From Comamonas composti DSM 21721 (GTDB lineage Bacteria > Pseudomonadota > Gammaproteobacteria > Burkholderiales > Burkholderiaceae_C): DNA of 64,000 bases. The DNA is taken from positions 310,001-374,000 of the forward strand of contig NZ_AUCQ01000002.1 in NCBI RefSeq assembly GCF_000429845.1, in the 5' to 3' direction. Made by a program: the position numbers and the translations under genes. Every line of letters starts with the position of its first letter. The stretch's first letter is position 1. Under the pieces are notes generated by a model. It was not told the DNA's origin and made no database searches. It saw only the letters and a program-made list of their open reading frames with translations. Shown here one piece after another: positions 9,678 through 17,452 of the stretch.

Positions 9678-11363
9678 TCAGTCGTCAGCGTAAATATCCC
9701 TATCCTTGGTTTCCGGGAGAAACAAAGTACCTATCACGGCCGTGGCACCTGCAATCACGATCGGATACCAGAGTCCGCTATACATATTTCCGGTTTGCGC
9801 CACGATGGCAAACGACATGGTCGGCAGCAGCCCGCCAAACCAGCCATTGCCGATGTGATAGGGCAGACTCATCGAGGTATAGCGAATGCGCGTGGGGAAC
9901 AGCTCCACCAGCATGGCCGCGATGGGGCCATAAACCATGGTCACAAGCAACACCAGATACGCGAGTATGGCGACCATCATGATCTTGTTCATCTTCGCGG
10001 GGTCTGCCTTGGCCGGATAGCCATCCTTGGTCAGCTCGTCGGCCACGGCCTGCTTGAAGGCCGCTTCCTTGACCTTGGCCTCGTCGGGGCTCAGCCCCTT
10101 GAGCGACAGCGAGGGAATCTCCGTGCTGCCGATGCGCACCACGGCCTGGGTGCCTGCGGCAGCCTCTTCTGCGTCATAGCTGACCGAACCCGCAGCCAGC
10201 ACCTGCTTGGCCACGTCGCAGGAGCTCGTGAACTTGGTCGTGCCCGTGGGATTGAACTGGAACGAGCACTCTGCAGGGTCGGCCACGATCACCACCTTGT
10301 TCTTCGCCTGGGCGGCGGCCAGATCGGGGTTGGCGGCCTCGGTCAGTGCCTTGAACACGGGGAAATACGTCACCACGGCGAGCACGCAGCCCAGCATGAT
10401 GATGGGCTTGCGGCCGATCTTGTCCGACAGCGTGCCGAAGATCACGAAGAAGGGCGTGGCGATCAGCAGTGCGGCCGCGATCATGAGGTTGGCCGTGACC
10501 GCATCCACCTTGAGCTGCTGGGTCAGGAAGAACAGCGAATAGAACTGGCCCGTATACCAGACCACGGCCTGGCCGGCCGTGAGGCCCAGCAGCGCCAGAA
10601 TCACGACCTTCAGGTTTTTCCACTGGCCAAAGGACTCGGACAGAGGGGCCTTGGAGACCTTGCCCTCGGCCTTCATCTTCTGGAAAGCCGGGGACTCGGA
10701 CAGCGTCATGCGGATCCACACCGAGACCCCGAGCAGCAGGATGGAGACCAGGAAGGGAATGCGCCAGCCCCAGTCCACAAAAGCCTCTTCGCCCAGCGAA
10801 GTGCGCACGCCCAGAATCACCAGCAGGGACATGAACAGGCCCAGCGTGGCCGTGGTCTGAATCCACGAGGTATAGGCTCCGCGCTTGCCGTCGGGCGCAT
10901 GCTCGGCCACATAGGTGGCAGCGCCGCCGTACTCGCCGCCCAGCGCCAGGCCCTGCAGCATGCGCAGGCCGATGAGGATCACCGGAGCGGCCACGCCAAT
11001 GCTCGCATATGTGGGCAGCACACCGACGATGAAGGTGGACAGGCCCATGATCAGAATCGTCACCAGAAAGGTGTACTTGCGGCCGATCATGTCGCCCAGG
11101 CGGCCGAACACCAAGGCGCCAAACGGACGAACAATGAAGCCGGCGGCAAAGGCCAGCAAGGCAAAGATAAAGGCCGAGCCCGCATCCAGGCCACTGAAGA
11201 ACTGCTTGGCAATAATGGCCGCAAGCGATCCGTACAGATAAAAGTCATACCACTCGAATACCGTTCCCAGGGAGGACGCAAAAATCACCTTGCGTTCTTC
11301 CGGGCTCATCGGCCTTGGCGTGGGCTTGATGCCACCCACTCCTGCTGCAGCGTTGATAGCCAT
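9678..11363 (-). CDS. MHS-family MFS transporter (metabolite:H+ symporter) with large extra loop
   Basis: The 561-residue inner-membrane protein starts MAINAAAGVGGIKPTPRP; this ATG has CAGGAGACAG upstream, which decided the start over an ATG 54 bases further out. MHS signatures are 'SSLGTVFEWYDFYLYGSLA', 'RPFGALVFGRLGDMIGRKY', 'LQGLALGGEYGGAATYVAE' and 'FGTLSDKIGRKP'. These symporters import organic acids or osmolytes with protons (ShiA, KgtP and ProP are relatives). Unusually, about 115 residues (roughly 342-457), hydrophilic and holding two cysteines, are inserted between late membrane helices, where such proteins normally have a short loop. Usual MHS length is about 430-450. The substrate is unknown. 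Confidence 0.88.
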   Translation of the reverse strand: MAINAAAGVGGIKPTPRPMSPEERKVIFASSLGTVFEWYDFYLYGSLAAIIAKQFFSGLDAGSAFIFALLAFAAGFIVRPFGALVFGRLGDMIGRKYTFLVTILIMGLSTFIVGVLPTYASIGVAAPVILIGLRMLQGLALGGEYGGAATYVAEHAPDGKRGAYTSWIQTTATLGLFMSLLVILGVRTSLGEEAFVDWGWRIPFLVSILLLGVSVWIRMTLSESPAFQKMKAEGKVSKAPLSESFGQWKNLKVVILALLGLTAGQAVVWYTGQFYSLFFLTQQLKVDAVTANLMIAAALLIATPFFVIFGTLSDKIGRKPIIMLGCVLAVVTYFPVFKALTEAANPDLAAAQAKNKVVIVADPAECSFQFNPTGTTKFTSSCDVAKQVLAAGSVSYDAEEAAAGTQAVVRIGSTEIPSLSLKGLSPDEAKVKEAAFKQAVADELTKDGYPAKADPAKMNKIMMVAILAYLVLLVTMVYGPIAAMLVELFPTRIRYTSMSLPYHIGNGWFGGLLPTMSFAIVAQTGNMYSGLWYPIVIAGATAVIGTLFLPETKDRDIYADD

Positions 11364-11756
11364 AACTGTCTCCTGGATTGATTTATTGCTTGGGCCGACC
11401 TGGCAAAGGGCCTGCAATTCAACTATCCGCCTCGCCGCTGACTCCGATCTGACGCTTGCATTACATAAAATTACGCCGACCTGAATGGATTCTTACAAAC
11501 CGATCGGATAACACCAAAACCCCTGATTCAATGCACAAAAAACCCGTAAAAACCCTTGAACATCAAGCCTTGAAAGCCTCATACAAGCGCTTTGACGATA
11601 TTCATCAAATCCAATAAAAAAATCACGCAAACCCCAGACAAACCATTATTCAAGCCATCGCCGGTTTGTGATTTGCGCTGAAACTCCATCATTCGCGATT
11701 CCGCAAAAAAACGGCCCTGCAATACAGCAGGGCCGGCTTTCGGACAAAGGCGCAAC
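11364..11756. other. AT-rich intergenic region
   Basis: This 393-base gap contains the leader of the MHS transporter (ribosome-binding site at about 11370) and the terminator of the isomerase gene (11704-11740). The stretch 11460-11700 is clearly lower in GC than the genes on either side. I see no credible gene here. A promoter for the transporter is expected but I could not pick hexamers with confidence. Confidence 0.5.
11704..11740 (-). terminator. Rho-independent terminator of the isomerase operon
   Basis: GGCCCTGC and GCAGGGCC pair around a short loop and are followed on the minus strand by seven consecutive T residues. It lies just past the stop codon at 11757. Confidence 0.9.
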
Positions 11757-12392
11757 TCAGGGCTTGATGCCTGCCTGCACCTCGCTTGCGAGCTCCCAGG
11801 CCTGCCCGAACCAGGCATCGCCTTGCAGATAGGCTCGCAGCATGGGAAGGCTGTCCAGGCCCCAGAACAGACGGCCGTCGACTTCCCAGGCGGGCACGCC
11901 AAAGACCTGGTGCGCGGCTGCGGCGTCGGTGTTCTCGCGCAGCAGACGCTTGGCCTGCTCCTGCGCGTTCTCGCGCAGTTGGGGAGCCAGCGCAGAACGC
12001 AGGGCTTCAAGCCGCTCCGGGTCGAGCGCATCACCCCCGCCCAGCCACACATGGCGCAGCAGGGTTTCGGCCACGAAGCGGTTGATGGTGCCATCGTCGC
12101 TGCATTCCAGCGCCAGGCGCAGCAAGGGCAAGGGGTTGAACGGGTGCTGGGCCGGCATTTGCAGGCCGCAGCCCAGCGAATGGCCGAGCCAGCTCACATG
12201 GCGGTAAGTCCATTCGCGCTTGCCCGGAATGCCGGCCGGCCCCGGGTTCGCGTTTTTCTGGAGCAGGGCCCCCAGCAGCACGGGCCGGTATTGCATGTGG
12301 TAGCTCAGGCCCTGCAAGGCCTGGGGCAACTGGTCAAATGCCAGCCACGCATAGGGCGAGACAAAGTCCAGATAGAACGTCACCTGTTTCAT
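11757..12392 (-). CDS. 2-hydroxychromene-2-carboxylate isomerase / DsbA-family protein
   Basis: The 211-residue protein has a thioredoxin-like fold signature at the N-terminus, 'VTFYLDFVSPYAWLAF'. Serine replaces the CxxC of DsbA, as in 2-hydroxychromene-2-carboxylate isomerases and kappa-class glutathione transferases. Typical later motifs are 'RPVLLGALLQ' and 'VFGVPAWEVDGRLFWG', the cis-proline loop. The family isomerises glutathione adducts in aromatic degradation, but many members have unknown substrates, and no aromatic pathway genes are adjacent. GGAGA precedes the ATG. It is the last gene of a probable run YbaK, DUF1289, isomerase on the minus strand, 22 bases after the DUF1289 gene and ahead of a strong terminator. 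Confidence 0.85.
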   Translation of the reverse strand: MKQVTFYLDFVSPYAWLAFDQLPQALQGLSYHMQYRPVLLGALLQKNANPGPAGIPGKREWTYRHVSWLGHSLGCGLQMPAQHPFNPLPLLRLALECSDDGTINRFVAETLLRHVWLGGGDALDPERLEALRSALAPQLRENAQEQAKRLLRENTDAAAAHQVFGVPAWEVDGRLFWGLDSLPMLRAYLQGDAWFGQAWELASEVQAGIKP

Positions 12393-12414
12393 GCAATCTC
12401 CTGGTTGTTGTGAT

Positions 12415-12678
12415 TCACGCCTCGGGCATGGCCAGCCCCGCGCGGCTCAGAAGCCGCTGCCAGGTCGCGCGCCGAACCTCGTTGTCCGCGGCCGACCAGG
12501 CGCGGATTTCCTCTATCGTGCGAAAGCAGCCCTGGCAATGGCTGCGGTCCGCCGTCATGCGGCAGACCGAGATGCAGGGCGAAGCCAGGGGTTGCTCGTC
12601 CACGCCGGCCGCAGTGCCTGCGGCCCGCAGCACGAGCTGTGCCCTGGCCTGGAGCAAATCCAGCGGTGTGGTGCTCAT
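12415..12678 (-). CDS. DUF1289 small cysteine-rich protein
   Basis: This 87-residue protein carries the DUF1289 pattern 'SPCISVCRM', a second cysteine pair 'CQGCFRTIEEI', and a tryptophan six residues later. Four cysteines suggest a metal-binding centre (Fe-S or Zn), but the family has no established function. It overlaps the upstream YbaK gene by an ATGA junction, so the two are likely translationally coupled. Confidence 0.85.
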   Translation of the reverse strand: MSTTPLDLLQARAQLVLRAAGTAAGVDEQPLASPCISVCRMTADRSHCQGCFRTIEEIRAWSAADNEVRRATWQRLLSRAGLAMPEA

Positions 12679-13178
12679 GGCTTGTCCTCCTGCACCACGT
12701 CGTGCCAGGGAGCATCGGTCAAGGCCTGCAGGGCAGTGGGCGTGGCTTCGAACACCGCATGCGGATGGCCGGCTGCAGCCCAGACCACGTCGAAGCGCTG
12801 CAGCTCGCGGTCCATGAGCGTCACGGGCGCGGCCGCATGGGCCACGGGGCTTACGCCGCCAATCGAAAAACCCGTCTGCGCCTTCACAAAGTCGGCATCG
12901 GCGCGGCCCACGGGGCCGACCAGCGCCGCGACCTTTTTCTCGTCCACGCGCCTGTCACCCGAAGTCACGACCAGCACCGCCAGTCCATCGCTCTTGCGCC
13001 TGAAGATGATGCTCTTGGCCACCTGGCCTACGAGAATGCCCAACTGATCTGCGGCCTCCTGGGCCGTGCGCGCCGCACCATCGAGCATACGCGGCGCGGT
13101 GCCATGGCCGGCCTGCTGCAGGAAGGCGGCCACGCGCTGCACGCCTTCGGGCAATGAATGAAGTTCTGAACCACACAT
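12675..13178 (-). CDS. YbaK/EbsC-type aminoacyl-tRNA deacylase
   Basis: The 167-residue protein belongs to the prolyl-tRNA-synthetase-associated editing-domain superfamily. Visible signatures are 'GQVAKSIIFRR' with the conserved lysine near residue 55, 'GDRRVDEKKV' and 'GFSIGGVSPVAH'. Relatives hydrolyse mischarged tRNAs (Cys-tRNAPro, Ala-tRNAPro) in the cytoplasm; which tRNA is used here cannot be told. The start MCGSELHS was chosen because the family begins shortly before an amphipathic helix such as 'GVQRVAAFLQQ', and an in-frame ATG 57 bases upstream reads through tRNA-like sequence. The stop overlaps the next gene's start. Confidence 0.85.
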   Translation of the reverse strand: MCGSELHSLPEGVQRVAAFLQQAGHGTAPRMLDGAARTAQEAADQLGILVGQVAKSIIFRRKSDGLAVLVVTSGDRRVDEKKVAALVGPVGRADADFVKAQTGFSIGGVSPVAHAAAPVTLMDRELQRFDVVWAAAGHPHAVFEATPTALQALTDAPWHDVVQEDKP

Positions 13179-13225
13179 AGCTTGTTCCACGGCGCCCCGC
13201 GCCTGCTGTCTCCCAAGGCCCGGCA

Positions 13226-13277
13226 TGGCTGGCATGCGGGCTCGAACCCGCGATCATGCCCCAGCTTTGAAAACCGG
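13226..13277 (-). other. tRNA-like 3' fragment (relic, not a functional tRNA)
   Basis: On the minus strand the order is an anticodon-stem-like 5-base helix with a TTTCAAA loop (13261-13277), a 9-base spacer, a T-arm-like GCGGG/CCCGC stem with TTCGAG loop (13236-13251), ATGCCAG and then CCA. The T-loop is six rather than seven bases. No D-arm or matching 5' acceptor strand can be found, so it is at most a degenerate tRNA piece. Confidence 0.3.
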
Positions 13278-13285
13278 TGTGGCCC

Positions 13286-13330
13286 AGGGCCCGAAGAGAG
13301 CGCAGAAAGCCGCGCAGCCGCTCAGGGGGC
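13286..13330. repeat. Family C repeat, partial copy, supplying the liuE stop codon
   Basis: Read on the minus strand it begins CCCCCTGAGCGGCTGCGC and includes 'ctctcttcggg', like the start of the longer copy at 32607-32713. Its CCCTGA contains the proline codon and TGA that end the HMG-CoA lyase gene. Confidence 0.55.
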
Positions 13331-14245
13331 GGCTCTTTTCGCAAGAATGGCCCGCGCCACGCGCGACTGCGAGGGTCGGCCCAGATGTTCGCTGATGAAC
13401 TGGCCCGCATCGATGAGTGCGTCCAGATCGATCCCCGTGTCTATGCCCATGCCATGCAGCATGTAGACCACATCCTCGGTGGCCACATTGCCCGTGGCGC
13501 CCTTGGCATACGGGCAGCCGCCCAGACCTGCGACCGAGGTGTCGAACTGCCATACGCCCATGGCCAGGGCCGCCAGCGTATTCGCCAGGGCCTGGCCGTA
13601 GGTATCGTGAAAGTGGCCCGACACGTTGTCGATGTCGTAATGCGCGAGCGTCGCCTCGATGGCGCGGCGCACGGCAATCGGCGTGCCCACGCCTATGGTG
13701 TCGGCCACGCCCACATGCTGCACGCCGATGCTCTTCATCAGGCCCGCCAGATAGCCCACGCGCTCGGGCGCGATCTCGCCTTCGTAGGGACAGCCCACGG
13801 TACAGCTCATGGCGCCGCGCACATGGATGCCCTTGGCGCGCGCAGCTTCGACCACGGGCGCAAAGCGTTCGATGCTCTCGGCGATGGAGCAGTTGATGTT
13901 CTTCTGGCTGAAGGCCTCGCTGGCCGCACCAAAGACCACGATCTCGTCGGGCCACTGTTCGCCGGGCGCGGCCAGGGCCGCTTCCAGCCCCTTCATGTTC
14001 GGCGTGAGCACGCTGTAGCGCACGCCGGGACGGCGCACCAGGCCGGCCATGACTTCGGCGTTGTCGGCCATCTGCGGCACCCACTTGGGGCTGACGAAGC
14101 TGGTGACCTCGATTTCCTTGAGGCCGGCCTGCTGCAGCATGTGCACCAGGGCAATCTTGACGGCCGCAGGCACGGGCTGTTTTTCATTTTGCAGGCCGTC
14201 GCGCGGGCCTACATCGACAAGCTTTACATACTGGGGATAGCTCAT
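13322..14245 (-). CDS. liuE: Hydroxymethylglutaryl-CoA lyase
   Basis: The 307-residue cytosolic enzyme cleaves HMG-CoA to acetoacetate and acetyl-CoA, the last specific step of leucine/isovalerate degradation. The start 'VKLVDVGPRDGLQNE' is the N-terminal signature, 'VSGHFHDTYGQALAN' holds metal-ligand histidines, and 'GLGGCPYAKGATGN' carries the active-site cysteine. Length is normal. CAGGAGCAG lies just before the ATG. It is the final gene of the liuB-liuC-liuD-liuE run on this strand, separated from liuD by 237 bases that include a family A repeat. Its last codon and stop are built from a family C repeat. Confidence 0.96.
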   Translation of the reverse strand: MSYPQYVKLVDVGPRDGLQNEKQPVPAAVKIALVHMLQQAGLKEIEVTSFVSPKWVPQMADNAEVMAGLVRRPGVRYSVLTPNMKGLEAALAAPGEQWPDEIVVFGAASEAFSQKNINCSIAESIERFAPVVEAARAKGIHVRGAMSCTVGCPYEGEIAPERVGYLAGLMKSIGVQHVGVADTIGVGTPIAVRRAIEATLAHYDIDNVSGHFHDTYGQALANTLAALAMGVWQFDTSVAGLGGCPYAKGATGNVATEDVVYMLHGMGIDTGIDLDALIDAGQFISEHLGRPSQSRVARAILAKRAAP

Positions 14246-14389
14246 GTCTGCTCCTGGATCTTTGCAGGCTTTTTATCAATATCCGGGCCACACCTGCCTG
14301 CGCACGCGAATTGTCCGACTCCGGCCCGGGGCTGACCCAGCCGGAGCACGGGACAAGGCAGCAGCCCTGTTTCCGCTATGGAAAAGTGT

Positions 14390-14477
14390 GCTGCTAGCGC
14401 TTGATATCAAACGAATTCAAGCTCTTTTCATACTGAAATGGCTTGAATGCATGCGCTACCAGCTCCTTTTTCAATAG
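14390..14477. repeat. Family A intergenic repeat between liuD and liuE
   Basis: It starts 'gctgctagcgcttgatatc' and ends 'gcgctaccagctcctttttc' plus 'aatag'. The 'tagcgcttg' and 'gcgcta.cagct' ends are shared with the copies at 1970-2062 and 50520-50598. Confidence 0.75.
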
Positions 14478-14482
14478 TCGCC

Positions 14483-16489
14483 TCAGGCCTGGATGCGCAG
14501 CAGCTCGGCCCCTTCGGCCACCTGGTCGCCGGCCGCATAGAGCAGCTCGGTGACTTCGCCATCGGCCGGTGCGGCAATGGTGTGCTCCATCTTCATGGCC
14601 TCCATCACGGCCAGGGGCTGACCCTTGCTGACCTTGTCTCCGGCCTTGACCGCGAACGACACCAGCTTGCCCGGCATGGGGGCCGTGAGGCGCCCGCCTT
14701 CGGACTGGGCATCGCCCGCATGGGCCAGCGCATCGGCCAGGCTCAGCACGGCGGCTCCGGCCTGGGCGAACACATGGTAGTGCTCGCCCCGCACATGGAC
14801 CTGGGCCACCAGGCGCTGGCCCGCAAAGTGCAGCACCAGGGCGCCATCCTCGCGCAGCTGCCATTCGAGACCGCCCAGCTCATCACCCACGGCCAGCTCC
14901 AGGCCGCCCTGGTGCAGATAGCGCAGCCGCGCCTCCAGGGGCTGATCACCACTCTGGAACTGCCACAGGCGCAGGCTTTCGCCATGCGAGCGCCAGCCAT
15001 CGCGGCGGCTGAACGGATCGGCGGTTTCCAGGGAGCGCTCGCCCTCCAGGGCACGCGCCACGGCAGCGGCCACGGCCAGGCCCAGGGCCAGCGGCTGCTG
15101 GTGGAACAGGCCGTCCTTTTCGCGCTCGATCAGCGCCGTATCCAGCTGGGCCGTGGCAAAGGCCTGGCTGCGAATCACCTGGCGCAGAAACTGCACATTG
15201 GTGGACAGGCCCACGATGTGCGTCTGCTGCAAGGCCTCGTCCAGCCGCGCCAGCGCCTGCTCGCGCGTCTCGCCGCGCACGATGAGCTTGGCGATCATGG
15301 AATCGTAGAAGGGGCTGATGGCATCGCCCTCGCGCACGCCGTCGTCCACGCGCACCGCACCGATTTCAAAGCTGGTGCAAGCCGGCTTGCGGTAGACATG
15401 CAAGGAGCCGGTGGCGGGCAGAAAGCCGTTGTCGGGGTTTTCGGCGCAGATGCGGGCCTCGATCGCGTGGCCTTGAATGCGCAGTTCCGATTGCTGTTTT
15501 GGCAGAGGTTTGCCGGCAGCCACCTGCAGCTGCCAGGCCACCAGGTCTTCGCCGGTGATGGCCTCGGTCACGGGGTGCTCCACCTGCAGGCGGGTGTTCA
15601 TTTCCATGAAGTAGAACTTCATCTGCTCGGGGGCCTCATAGCCCCCGGGCTGCTCGACGATGAATTCCACCGTGCCCGCGCCCACATAGTGCACGGCCTT
15701 GGCCGCGGCCACGGCGGCCTCGCCCATTTGCTTGCGCAAGGCCTCGGTCATGCCGGGGGCCGGGGCTTCTTCCAGCACCTTCTGGTGACGGCGCTGGACC
15801 GAGCAGTCGCGCTCGAACAGGTAGACGCAATTGCCCTGGGTGTCGCCAAACACCTGGATCTCGATATGGCGCGGGCGCAGCACGTATTTCTCGATCAGCA
15901 CGGCATCGTTGCCAAAGCTGTTGATGGCCTCGCGCTGGCAGCTGGCCAGGGCAGCGGCAAAGTCTTCGCTTTTTTCCACCAGGCGCATGCCCTTGCCACC
16001 GCCGCCGGCGCTGGCCTTGATGAGCACCGGGTAGCCGATGCGGTCGGCCTCGCGCTGCAGCAGCTCGGGGTTCTGGTCGGCACCGTGGTAGCCGGGCACC
16101 AGGGGCACGCCAGCCTTTTCCATGAGTTGCTTGGACTCGGCCTTCAGGCCCATGGCGCGAATCGCACTGGCTGGAGGACCGATGAAGACCAGGCCGGCTT
16201 GAGCGCAGGCATTGGCAAAGTCTTCGTTTTCCGACAGAAAGCCATAGCCGGGGTGAATGGCCTCGGCACCGGTTTGCTTGGCCGCTTCCAGAATGCGCTC
16301 CCAGCGCAGATAGCTGTCCTTGGGCGCGCTGCCCCCGATGTGCACGGCCTCGTCGCAGGCCGTCACATGCTTGGCATTCGCATCGGCATCGGAATACACG
16401 GCCACGGTGCGCACGCCCATGCGGCGGGCGGTGGCGGCCACACGGCAGGCGATTTCACCACGGTTGGCAATCAGTATTTTTTTGAACAT
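14483..16489 (-). CDS. liuD: Methylcrotonyl-CoA carboxylase biotin-containing (alpha) subunit
   Basis: The 668-residue protein has an ATP-grasp biotin carboxylase domain at the N-terminus ('MFKKILIANRGEIACRV', 'GGGGKGMRLV', 'VEHPVTEAITGEDLV') and a C-terminal biotinyl domain with EAMKME, the biotin attachment lysine being K633. Together with the carboxyltransferase encoded at 17453-19060 it would carboxylate 3-methylcrotonyl-CoA using ATP and bicarbonate. Biotin-carboxylase subunits for propionyl- or geranyl-CoA look similar; the leucine assignment rests on the neighbours liuB, liuC and liuE. A 140-base gap with half of a family A repeat separates it from liuC upstream. Confidence 0.93.
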   Translation of the reverse strand: MFKKILIANRGEIACRVAATARRMGVRTVAVYSDADANAKHVTACDEAVHIGGSAPKDSYLRWERILEAAKQTGAEAIHPGYGFLSENEDFANACAQAGLVFIGPPASAIRAMGLKAESKQLMEKAGVPLVPGYHGADQNPELLQREADRIGYPVLIKASAGGGGKGMRLVEKSEDFAAALASCQREAINSFGNDAVLIEKYVLRPRHIEIQVFGDTQGNCVYLFERDCSVQRRHQKVLEEAPAPGMTEALRKQMGEAAVAAAKAVHYVGAGTVEFIVEQPGGYEAPEQMKFYFMEMNTRLQVEHPVTEAITGEDLVAWQLQVAAGKPLPKQQSELRIQGHAIEARICAENPDNGFLPATGSLHVYRKPACTSFEIGAVRVDDGVREGDAISPFYDSMIAKLIVRGETREQALARLDEALQQTHIVGLSTNVQFLRQVIRSQAFATAQLDTALIEREKDGLFHQQPLALGLAVAAAVARALEGERSLETADPFSRRDGWRSHGESLRLWQFQSGDQPLEARLRYLHQGGLELAVGDELGGLEWQLREDGALVLHFAGQRLVAQVHVRGEHYHVFAQAGAAVLSLADALAHAGDAQSEGGRLTAPMPGKLVSFAVKAGDKVSKGQPLAVMEAMKMEHTIAAPADGEVTELLYAAGDQVAEGAELLRIQA

Positions 16490-16529
16490 GTGAAATCTCT
16501 GTCAGGTTATCAAAGCTCAACCGCTTATC

Positions 16530-16553
16530 CATCAAGCGCTTGCAGCTATATTT
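16530..16553. repeat. Half-copy of family A repeat between liuC and liuD
   Basis: 'catcaagcgcttgcagctat' matches the right end of the copy at 50520-50598. The left half is not recognisable here. Confidence 0.5.
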
Positions 16554-16629
16554 ATTGGAGCAAACAACAAACCGGTGGCCCCGCGCCACAGGCGTCAGGC
16601 AAGGGCCCGCCGCCCCGGCGCTGCATACT

Positions 16630-17415
16630 TCAAGAGGTTACCCAGCCCGGCTTGCGCTTTTGCAGAAAGGCCTGCACGCCCTCCTTGCCCTCGGCGCTGG
16701 CGCGGATGTCGGCAATGCCTTCGACGGTGGCGGCTATCAGCTGCTCGTTGATCTCGCGCTCGGCCACGTCCATGACCAGGCGCTTGCAGGCGCGCACCGC
16801 ATCCGGGCCTGCGCTGACCAGGTGCTTGAGCAGGCCGTCCACGGCCGAGTCCAGATCGTCGGGTTCGACCACGCGGTGCACAAAGCCTATGCGCAAGGCC
16901 TCGGCGGCGTCGAAGCGCTCGCCGGTCAGAAAGTAGCGGTGGGCCGCACGCGCGCCCATGGCCCGGATCACATAGGGGCTGATGGTCGCGGGGATCAGGC
17001 CGATCTTGACTTCGGAAAGGCAAAAGCCCGCATTGCTGGAGGTCACGGCCATGTCGCAGGCCGCAACCAGCCCCATGCCGCCCGCGTACACATCGCCCTG
17101 CACGCGCGCTATCGTGGGCTGGGGGCACTCGTAGATCACGCGCAGCATCTCGGCCAGCAGGCCTGCGTCCTCGCGGTTCTCATCGCGCGAATAATCGGCC
17201 ATGCGGCGCATCCAGTTGAGGTTGGCGCCCGCGCAAAAGGCCGGGCCTTCGGCGGCCAGCACCACGGCGCGTACATCGCTGCGCTCGGCCACGGTACGGA
17301 AGGCGCGCGTGATCTCGGCAATCACCTCGTCGCTGAACGCGTTGCGCACCTCGGGCTGGCTCAGCGTGATCGTGGCCACGCCGGCGTTGACGGCAAGAGT
17401 CAGGGCTAGGGTCAT
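16630..17415 (-). CDS. liuC: Enoyl-CoA hydratase/isomerase, probable methylglutaconyl-CoA hydratase
   Basis: This 261-residue crotonase-fold protein has the oxyanion-hole segments 'AVVLAAEGPAFCAGANLNWM' and 'GDVYAGGMGLVAACDMAV', and a later 'NAGFCLSEVKIGLIPATISP' motif typical of the LiuC/AtuE subgroup. In the leucine pathway it would hydrate 3-methylglutaconyl-CoA to HMG-CoA. The start MTLALTLAVNAG has CAGGAGACTG upstream, so longer in-frame starts were discarded. It lies 37 bases after liuB and before liuD, the usual liu operon order. Confidence 0.93.
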   Translation of the reverse strand: MTLALTLAVNAGVATITLSQPEVRNAFSDEVIAEITRAFRTVAERSDVRAVVLAAEGPAFCAGANLNWMRRMADYSRDENREDAGLLAEMLRVIYECPQPTIARVQGDVYAGGMGLVAACDMAVTSSNAGFCLSEVKIGLIPATISPYVIRAMGARAAHRYFLTGERFDAAEALRIGFVHRVVEPDDLDSAVDGLLKHLVSAGPDAVRACKRLVMDVAEREINEQLIAATVEGIADIRASAEGKEGVQAFLQKRKPGWVTS

Positions 17416-17452
17416 CACAGTCTCCTGGTTGAAGGGCTTGCACGCATCCGGC

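Noticed and set aside
13226-13330. A complete tRNA gene on the minus strand
   Set aside because: No 5' acceptor strand or D-arm pairs correctly and the T-loop has six bases; only a relic can be claimed.
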